From Melitaea cinxia (taxonomy: Eukaryota > Arthropoda > Insecta > Lepidoptera > Nymphalidae), in assembly GCF_905220565.1 (NCBI RefSeq), contig NC_059422.1, positions 5,658,272-5,722,271 of the forward strand: 64,000 nucleotides of DNA, given 5' to 3'. Positions 59,601 through 64,000 of this stretch are shown here, one piece after another. Position numbers and translations under genes: made by a program. Under the pieces are notes generated by a model. The model did not search any database. It saw only the letters and a list, made by a program, of their open reading frames with translations, and had not been told where the DNA came from. Each line of letters opens with the position of its first letter. The first letter of the stretch is position 1.

Positions 59601-62000
59601 TTTGACTAAAAACAACTATTTGAATTTTATTTCTACAAAAAAGGAGCTAACAAGATCTAACAATGGTAAAGCCTGCTCTGTATAATAAGAAAAATCTCTC
59701 TTGACTAAGATACCGTGATAAAAACATACCCATTAGTTCATCCAGCAATTTCAAACAAAGCTCTGTGTCAGCCTTCTCCAAACACAAGCAAGTTTTGATC
59801 TTGGCATCCAGTTCTATTAACTTCATTTCAGTCTTCAGGAACTGAACACGAGATTTCTTCTCCTCTGTAAAACAAATTTATTATTATTTTCATATTACAC
59901 ATCATAACAATGAAATATATTTTATTGCATTGCTTTTCGTGCTGGATATAATCATCCTCCCCCCTTAACTTAGGGGTATGAAAAAAAGATGTTGGCCGAT
60001 TCTCAGACCTACCCGATATGCACACAACATTTCATAAAAATCGGTCCAACTGTTTCTGGGGAGTATTGTAACTAACATTGTGGCACGAGAATTTTATAAG
60101 ATTTGACTGTTGGCGCCATCTATCTGCAGACATTTAACTGCTTAATCAACTTTAAACAACCGCTCTGGTGTGGCGGTGCGAGTAGTTGCCTAAAACACCG
60201 ACATTTGCAGGTTCGATACCCGCTCGGGATGGACATTTGTATTTGTACAAATGTGTCTTTCCAGTTTTGATGTATGTCCTTGTTGTTCTCCCTACCATGC
60301 CTCGGAGAGCATGTTAAGCTGTCGGTCCCGGTTGTTATCATGTACACCTAATAGCAATCGTAACCCACAATATGATTAAACTTCAATACTTCTCGTACAC
60401 TGAGAAAGAGGCTTATTTGTTAATTTTGTTCAAGTTGACAGAAACACTGAACAATTTTTAGTATCTTTGATATATGATATTTTGTAACAATTTGTTTTTT
60501 TTTAATCACTTGAAAATAAATTTAATTCTTGAAATTGACACAGCCTACATAACTTGTCACAGAATTGTTAACTAAAGATTTGTTCAAGAATTTAAAATGA
60601 ACATTATAATAAATCAGAAATATCCTATTTAAAAAAAAAAAAAACAATAACGCTCGACATACCTGTTTCTCTCTCCTTATCCAAAGTAGCTTTTTCTTCA
60701 TCGGTAAGGTTTAAGTCCATTACTAACTGAGCCAAAATTGACTGTGCTGTTATTTGTCCCTTTTCTGAAAATAAAATTTTAATTTAAAAAAAATATTACA
60801 AAGATATTAAATATCGCAACTTTATTATATTTATTTATTTATTTATTTATATATACTTAGAGTGAATGCCACAATTATAATATAATAAATAAATATCTAC
60901 ACAATACACACACGGTCGTCTGTTCCTAAAGTAAGCAACTTAATGCTTGTTATAATGTTTGTTTGGTTACAGCCGACTGGTATAGCTACATATATATATA
61001 TATATATAATTTTTTTTTTCGATAAATATTCTTATAAACAATACATATATAAACATATAAATAAATATTTATATTAGACCCAGACTCGGGGTGGGAATCG
61101 AACCCACAACCCTCGGAGCAGAAAGCAGGGTCACTACAAACTGCGCCAACGGGCTAGTCCAAAAAAAGATGAATACATTGTTGGTAGATGTCACAGTTTA
61201 GATTTAACGAAGGTAACAGGTTCCTTGTAGTTTTATTTGCGCTCTTAAAAGCAACACAACTATGTAAATATTAGTAATTAAACGAAAATAAAACACAATC
61301 ATGTTATTTAAATAGATAAAAGAAAATATATATAATTTTTTTTTTTTGTGCTTATCTGCTATAGGCCTTTAGGCTATGAGCGGATTTGCTGCAAGCCGTA
61401 TGCCGAAGAGTCTCCTCATCAGGAGACCCTTCATTCCTTCATTCTCTGTATATCGTGGCGCTTCAGTTCAGTAATATATATAAAAAAAATAAAATCTAAA
61501 CTGGACATTTCCTTTTTTTTTTTAAGGTTCTTAATATGACTGCTTTTTTTAAATTTTTATTTTAATTTTTTTTTTTAATTTTTTTTAATTTTTTTTATGT
61601 TACCTTACAGATGACCGATTTCGATCATTGTTTTTTTAATCGAAAGGTGGTGCTTGTCATGTCATTTTTCCCCCATTCAATTTAACGAGATCTGAATAAT
61701 ATTTCTTGAGTTACCTCTAATTATCCGTATTTACTTGACAATTCAGCTAGTTATGAATAAAATTTAATCTTACTTAATTTGGATTAGTACGCAACCAACG
61801 TAACCCTATTTTCATAATTATTAGTAATAACTTACCTAATTGCATCTTCAATGTTAGGGCGTTGGATGCAGCTTGCCTATCCCACTGTAACCGAGAATTT
61901 TCATTTTTGAAGCTGGTCGGTCTCGACTGGAATAGCTTGATACCAATGTACTGACCAGACGGTAAGTATGCTATTACGATGTTTTCTTTTTCTGGATCCT
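50622..62000 (-). CDS. LEDGF/HDGF-like chromatin protein (PSIP1/JASPer type), 3' part
   Basis: Eight minus-strand exons (61836-62000, 60663-60764, 59730-59864, 59017-59198, 56596-56722, 55440-55544, 51025-51536, 50622-50678) join without a frame break to give 461 visible residues. Exons 3 and 4 encode a helical domain (visible residues about 98-195) whose pattern IKTCLCLEKADTELCLKLLD, then ELMELDVKP and LETVKRMRAY, parallels the LEDGF integrase-binding (TFIIS N-terminal-like) domain. This family normally binds methylated nucleosomes through an N-terminal PWWP and tethers partners (MLL-menin and others in vertebrates; JIL-1 kinase in flies) to chromatin. The PWWP is not in the window, so the 5' end is missing. 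The tail is a long Lys/Glu/Asp/Thr-rich tract ending PPRSPTKRKSKF. The domain assignment is by eye. Confidence 0.85.
51025..51536 (-). CDS. LEDGF-like gene, seventh visible exon (charged tail)
   Basis: The 512-bp exon encodes a Lys/Glu/Asp/Thr-rich tract with KEKEKEKEKE runs at both ends. Acceptor GTCTTTCAG; donor GAGAG|GTAAAT. The frame runs only four codons past the donor (VNMS), so the next exon supplies the true end. Long + strand frames opposite this exon are shadows of the repeat-like codon use. Confidence 0.85.
51928..52581 (+). pseudogene. Jockey ORF1 (Gag-like), 5'-truncated
   Basis: The frame is open from the insertion edge, so its start is lost. It begins in a PRE_C2HC-type region (INARYGPDKKPTTTFFVNL), then has CCHC knuckles CQRCQQYGHSKNYC and CVKCAQSHKTSDC, and a third Cys/His block CALCHGAHPANYKGC. 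It ends in a Leu-rich helix. Such proteins coat the element RNA and take it to the nucleus. The N-terminal half is absent. Confidence 0.9.
52476..55253 (+). CDS. Jockey ORF2: endonuclease and reverse transcriptase
   Basis: A 925-residue open frame, close to the usual full length, overlaps the end of ORF1 by 106 bp in another frame. The endonuclease starts at about residue 38 (RIATWNINGLAPNKQDLE) and has SEAHC (about 71), GGDWNAKHTHWGS (about 166) and SSDHTPVIL (about 241). The reverse transcriptase has FLDIQQAFDKVWH (about 615), NAGVPQGSVLGPVLY (about 666) and the catalytic TYADDTAIL (about 697). The enzyme nicks target DNA and copies the element RNA in place. The family start codon is uncertain; translation probably begins near residue 30-38. 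No stop or frameshift was seen. Confidence 0.95.
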   Translation: MQHTYQTSRKARTTLTTNEYSDGTLNNALVETYNIGLRIATWNINGLAPNKQDLEVLISEHKLDLVLISEAHCTQKSKIKIRGFFTYLTNHPDGTAHAGTAIVVKENIKHHLLAEYKTDYIQATTIALADNNGHLTMSAVYCPPKHSIDTTMFSAYFATLGTRFVAGGDWNAKHTHWGSRLITTRGRQLKQCIDTMGLRIASTPQPTYWPTDNNKLPDLLDFFITGGISGGYLKVDPCFDSSSDHTPVILTFSTTIIEFERPMRLSNSHTDWSGFREFVEDSVQLNIKLKTTMEIDAALERFTKVVQEACWRNTPELKKKRLHTNYPLEIRNKIAEKRRLRRRWHLSRHPEDKRDLNRAIVELRQMIKEADDDTLQSKLETMTATSSTNYSLWRSAKAGDRPQELKPPIRSGDGGWARTNKQKADLFAEHLSMVFSPNEAAGQNLDIDVNSILAQDLQLDLPIKPASPQEVQRIIRNLDNRKAPGFDLITKEILVQLPRKAIVLITALYNAMLRLQYIPSLWKVSQIIMIHKVGKTPYDKTSYRPISLLPVLSKVFEKLLLRRLAPILMERDIIPNHQFGFRPQHGTVEQAHRVCSSIRRSLENKEYCSSAFLDIQQAFDKVWHRGLLCKIKQTLPHSYFLILESYLSGRIFYVKEAEETSDFYAINAGVPQGSVLGPVLYTLYTADLPLTPGVVTATYADDTAILASSADPRQASDTLQVGLDKVNKWMQTWRIKASATKSVQVTFALRHGNCPPVKLGDNILPTSDCVKYLGLHLDRRLTWKNHIKAKRDEISIQHRNLYWMLGRNAKLSLDNKLLLYKAIIKPIWMYGIQLWGSASDSNVNVIQRQQNKILRSIANVPWYVTNNEIMQHLSMNSVRHEIRSNTSRYKERLLNHPNELARQLTIEDCIKRLRRHNILELQNRQ
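55440..55544 (-). CDS. LEDGF-like gene, sixth visible exon
   Basis: Encodes MSMPTSHTMKASVEAANEEE then QQDEDSGKKAKSTP, the start of the low-complexity tail. Acceptor TTTTAACAG; donor CCAG|GTAAAT. It could be skipped without changing frame, since both ends are phase 1. Confidence 0.82.
55545..56595. repeat. intron with a decayed MITE and a family H tail
   Basis: Bases 56040-56175 are related to the palindrome at 21229 (CTCGTGACCATGGATG, AAACCTAATAAACCGTAATA). Bases 56264-56475 are a reversed family H tail starting AATAATAATAATAATCTTTA. Intron of the LEDGF-like gene. Confidence 0.65.
56596..56722 (-). CDS. LEDGF-like gene, fifth visible exon
   Basis: Encodes DLFTTPEGLSFWEFFMERVA, then LFKKVTSKLSSDELLELVH and EPL. 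Acceptor ATTTTAG; donor TTAG|GTAATT. Confidence 0.85.
56723..57302 (-). repeat. intron with SINE family C copy
   Basis: Bases 56945-57190 are a family C copy on the minus strand with its tRNA-like head (GGTTGCGGATTCGATCCCCG). A family L block follows at 57205-57300, into which the DNA transposon at 57303 is inserted. Confidence 0.65.
57447..57770 (-). pseudogene. DDE transposase fragment, IS630/Tc1 superfamily
   Basis: The minus-strand translation reads RDWNNVVFLD, stop, TWLNANHTVGKVWTDD, then STKVPEGKGERLIICH and GFVDSSFLAFN. This matches the catalytic core around YLDETW, with the first catalytic Asp kept and the following Glu codon turned to a stop. The second Asp and last catalytic residue are not present in an open frame. 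The copy is inactive. Confidence 0.72.
57995..58320 (+). repeat. LINE 3' tail, family B, nested in the transposon
   Basis: It runs from CTGTGTGGCTACGGAAATAA to GCGATAGGCTGAAG, with the normal family order. It must be younger than the DNA transposon around it. Confidence 0.8.
59017..59198 (-). CDS. LEDGF-like gene, fourth visible exon (domain C-half)
   Basis: Encodes ELDVKPLMLLKHPTCLETVK, RMRAYVGNTPSWDLSERA and RRQADALYGSMR. Donor CGG|GTGAGC, phase 0. A family L-like block lies within about 15 bp of this donor. Confidence 0.88.
59199..59729 (+). repeat. intron with family H tail
   Basis: Bases 59245-59400 read GTCTGGAAGAGATTGC, AATAAGACCGCCTTTGCATG, and end in AATAAATAAATAAAT. A family A scrap follows near 59420. 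Confidence 0.6.
59730..59864 (-). CDS. LEDGF-like gene, third visible exon (domain N-half)
   Basis: Encodes EEKKSRVQFLKTEMKLIELD, AKIKTCLCLEKADTELC and LKLLDELM: the first helices of the IBD-like domain. Donor ATGG|GTATGT. Confidence 0.88.
59865..60662. repeat. intron with family E and family C copies
   Basis: Bases 59940-60100 are family E (plus; CTTAGGGGTATGAAAAAAAG). Bases 60160-60425 are family C (minus) with the tRNA-like head GCAGGTTCGATACCCGCTCG. Confidence 0.65.
60663..60764 (-). CDS. LEDGF-like gene, second visible exon
   Basis: Encodes KGQITAQSILAQLVMDLNLT then DEEKATLDKERET, between the acceptor TTTTCAG and the donor ACAG|GTATGT. Phase 1 at both ends. Confidence 0.85.
60765..61835 (-). 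repeat. intron with a full tRNA-derived SINE, family D
   Basis: Bases 60870-61160, on the minus strand, hold head, body and tail: GTTGGCGCAGTTTGTAG (A box), GTGGGTTCGATTCCCACC (B box), then CTATACCAGTCGGCTGTAAC and GGAACAGACGACCGTGTG. Long T runs lie at about 61500-61600. No gene. Confidence 0.7.
61836..62000 (-). CDS. LEDGF-like gene, first visible exon
   Basis: It follows the acceptor TCTTCACAG and starts with two bases of a split codon, so at least one exon lies upstream. It encodes DPEKENIVIAYLPSGQYIGI, then KLFQSRPTSFKNEN and WDRQAASNALTLKMQL. This segment is not PWWP. Donor TTAG|GTAAGT. Confidence 0.82.
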
Positions 62001-62910
62001 CTGTGAAGATAAAGTTTAAATGTGATATAGGAATTTAAAAACAAAACAAAAATGGAACAAACATACAAAAATATTATATAGCCTTTATCTTATAAAGCCT
62101 ATATCTTATAAGTGTATCTCTGTCTTATATAGGCTTTATATAGTATAACCTTCCTTGATAAATAGGCTATCCAAAACAGAAAAAGTTCAACTCGAACCAG
62201 TAATTCTATCATATCGTAGTCGTATCGTAAGTCTATCATATCGTAGTTTTTATCTATTTATTATTGATTTTTCCTCCTAAATTTGTGCACACTTCTAACC
62301 GCTGCTACTGTATCGTGTCCAGTACCCAAGGTTATCTGGAAGAAATCGCTATTTAGCGATAAGATCGCCTTTGTACATCTTGTATTGTATCTTTCTTTAT
62401 ATGTGTCTGTATTTTGGTGTACATTAAGAATAAATAAATAAATAAATAAATAAATCCTCTGATTGATGCATTATAACTTTTCAGCTTTATAATATTAGTA
62501 GGGATATATTGATTATAAAATTTTTGTTATTCTGTTTTCTCTAATTAAAATATAGCCATCTCACTCAATAATAATATAGCATTCTCGTGGTAAAAAAATA
62601 TTTAAAATCGATCTAGTAGTTATAATTTCCTTACAAACAAAATCTTTCGACACATTCGATAATTGAATGATATGACAGTGTAATATTTTGTTTTATGATG
62701 TTTGTTTTCAAATTTTACTATGGTTTGTCGTATTTATAATTAACTTTTTAAGGAAATTCATTTATGGGTTTTGTTGCTTGAGTTTATTGCAGTCATTTGA
62801 GAGGACTATAGGCGGTATATTTCAAATAAATTTTAAATAAGAAGTCTCATTACCTTTCAAAAACCAAATTTAACATATATATTAATAAGAACAAGTTTTA
62901 AATTAATAAA
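62001..62910. repeat. non-coding; family L and family H fragments
   Basis: Bases 62080-62190 resemble family L in reverse and 62300-62460 are a family H tail ending in (AAAT)n. I searched both strands here for an upstream LEDGF-like exon or a PWWP motif and found none. Confidence 0.5.
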
Positions 62911-63737
62911 TTAATTTATTGACATTGAACATTTCATAGATATTAAATATTTATTTTCATTCGAATACAATTCTAGTATTTTCCTGACTGTATCTTCAGC
63001 TTCCGCGTTTAAATGATTATCTCGTTCAGGATGACCGTACTTCTTGATATAATCTGAGTAATTATAGTTTAAACCCATATCCCCATACTGTGTAGACATT
63101 GGTACAGCTTTTGTTATTTTATTTAAATTTCCATTTTTAAATAGTTTTAAAAATTCATTAACGGGTTCTTTATTATTGACAGTTGAAATATCATTATTTA
63201 ATTTATCATTGTTACCTGCTAAAAAATCATTTTGATTTTGTATATTTTCACAACTTTTCATATCTAAATTTTTATAAGTTTTATTCAATGATGTAACTGA
63301 ACAAATTGAATTATTACGAGATATATTATCTGATATAGATTTTTGGGACATTTTGTCTGACTTTTGCGATACTTGCGAGGCGTATAATTGTATATCTTCA
63401 TCATTTAATACATTGAAAGAATTTAAGATGAGACCATCTAAAGAAAACTCTTTATTTAAGTTATATTTTGGCGGTTTATCGGAACCTTTATTATATGTGA
63501 CTCTTTTTAATGGTTCCAAATAATCAGATGAACTATTAAATTCATTTTGACTTTGATTGGGTGAAATTAATTGAAAATTTTCCATAGCATTGTTATATAT
63601 GTTCTGTTTCGGTGTGTTGTTTTCATTATTGGCAAGTTTTACTGGAGCCACAAATTTTTTATTTTTATATCGTTTAGACGGGGGGTTTGAATCTTTAGAT
63701 TTTCTCTTGTTTTTTGAGTTCACCGTAGTAACGTTAT
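62911..63737 (-). CDS. terminal exon of unknown gene, or alternative 3' exon of the LEDGF-like gene
   Basis: The open frame runs from the acceptor ATCATCTTTCAG (exon starts at 63737) to TAA at 62911, about 275 codons. It has no usable ATG near its start, so it is an exon and not a whole gene. The protein is basic at first (NKRKSKDSNPPSKRYKNKKF), then Asn/Ser-rich, and ends with MGLNYNYSDYIKKYGHPERD, then VRKILELYSNENKYLI. I do not recognise it. AATAAA overlaps the end of the frame (62915-62920). The exon begins with two bases of a split codon, the same phase as the exon at 62000. It is either the last exon of the next minus-strand gene or an alternative terminal exon. Confidence 0.65.
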
Positions 63738-64000
63738 CTGAAAGATGATTTTTATAATTGGACAATATTTATATTTAAAACTACTAACATTTTACTAAAA
63801 GTAGAATTTAGAAAAATTACTTATAACTATTATTTAATTATTAGTAATTTTGCGAAAATTATGTTTCTAGATAAATCTTTAGCAAATATTGTGTTTTTAA
63901 ATGATTATAATAAAGGAGAATTTTAATTATTTGAATAACATTTTTTTAATACATATTTAAATAATTATAAATACAATAAATATTTCCCAAGTACAATTAT
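63738..64000. other. AT-rich, presumed intron
   Basis: No exon is seen between the acceptor at 63738 and the window edge. The upstream exon must lie beyond the window. Confidence 0.4.

Noticed and set aside
1..64000. CRISPR-like or prokaryotic defence-type array
   Set aside because: The only regular array (5838-6436) has head-to-tail units of 117-118 bp without spacer structure, and all genes are intron-bearing and eukaryotic.
62001..64000. PWWP exon of the LEDGF-like gene
   Set aside because: I looked for PWWP-type coding on the minus strand and found none; it must lie beyond the window or be absent.

Overview
This window looks like nuclear DNA from a moth or butterfly (Lepidoptera). It is AT-rich, has short exons bounded by GT/AG splice sites, and carries many retroposon tails of the kinds common in lepidopteran genomes: tails ending in ATGATG, tails ending in ATTATT, and tRNA-derived SINEs. 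The order is inferred from repeats and gene structure; the sequence names no species.

Bases 1 to about 40,400 hold no host gene that I can support. They are a mosaic of decayed mobile DNA. The notable items are: a fold-back element of about 0.8 kb with arms about 99% identical (4990-5796); a five-unit tandem array of 117-118 bp whose units carry paired CCGCCAT motifs (5838-6436); a 5'-truncated LINE with an open reverse-transcriptase reading frame (7161-8260); and a small retroposon nested in a LINE remnant with an exact 14-bp target duplication (31785-31940).

The genes lie in the last 24 kb. On the + strand, TMA7 (64 codons in two coding exons, 41476-42452) is followed within about 0.5 kb by an unrecognised three-exon gene (42935-46074, 526 residues). 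That protein is Asn-rich and acidic, and has a strong candidate SUMO-interaction motif and a basic C-terminus. On the - strand, facing it, is the 3' part of a LEDGF/HDGF-type gene (PSIP1 in vertebrates, JASPer in flies). Eight exons between 62000 and 50622 join in a consistent frame and encode an integrase-binding-domain-like helical domain followed by a long Lys/Glu-rich tail. Its N-terminal part, expected to hold a PWWP domain, is not in the window.

A further - strand terminal exon (62911-63737) starts in the same splice phase as the first visible LEDGF-like exon. It is either the end of another gene or an alternative 3' end of the same gene.

The introns of the LEDGF-like gene have been enlarged by mobile DNA. 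A 3.46-kb Jockey-type non-LTR retrotransposon with an intact 925-residue ORF2 and an exact 12-bp target duplication sits antisense in one intron. A decayed IS630/Tc1-type DNA transposon, with terminal inverted repeats and a broken DDE transposase, sits in another. A 437-bp MITE carrying an ATTGG/TGACG array lies in the intergenic stretch between the two convergent genes. I found no rRNA, no credible functional tRNA and no CRISPR array.
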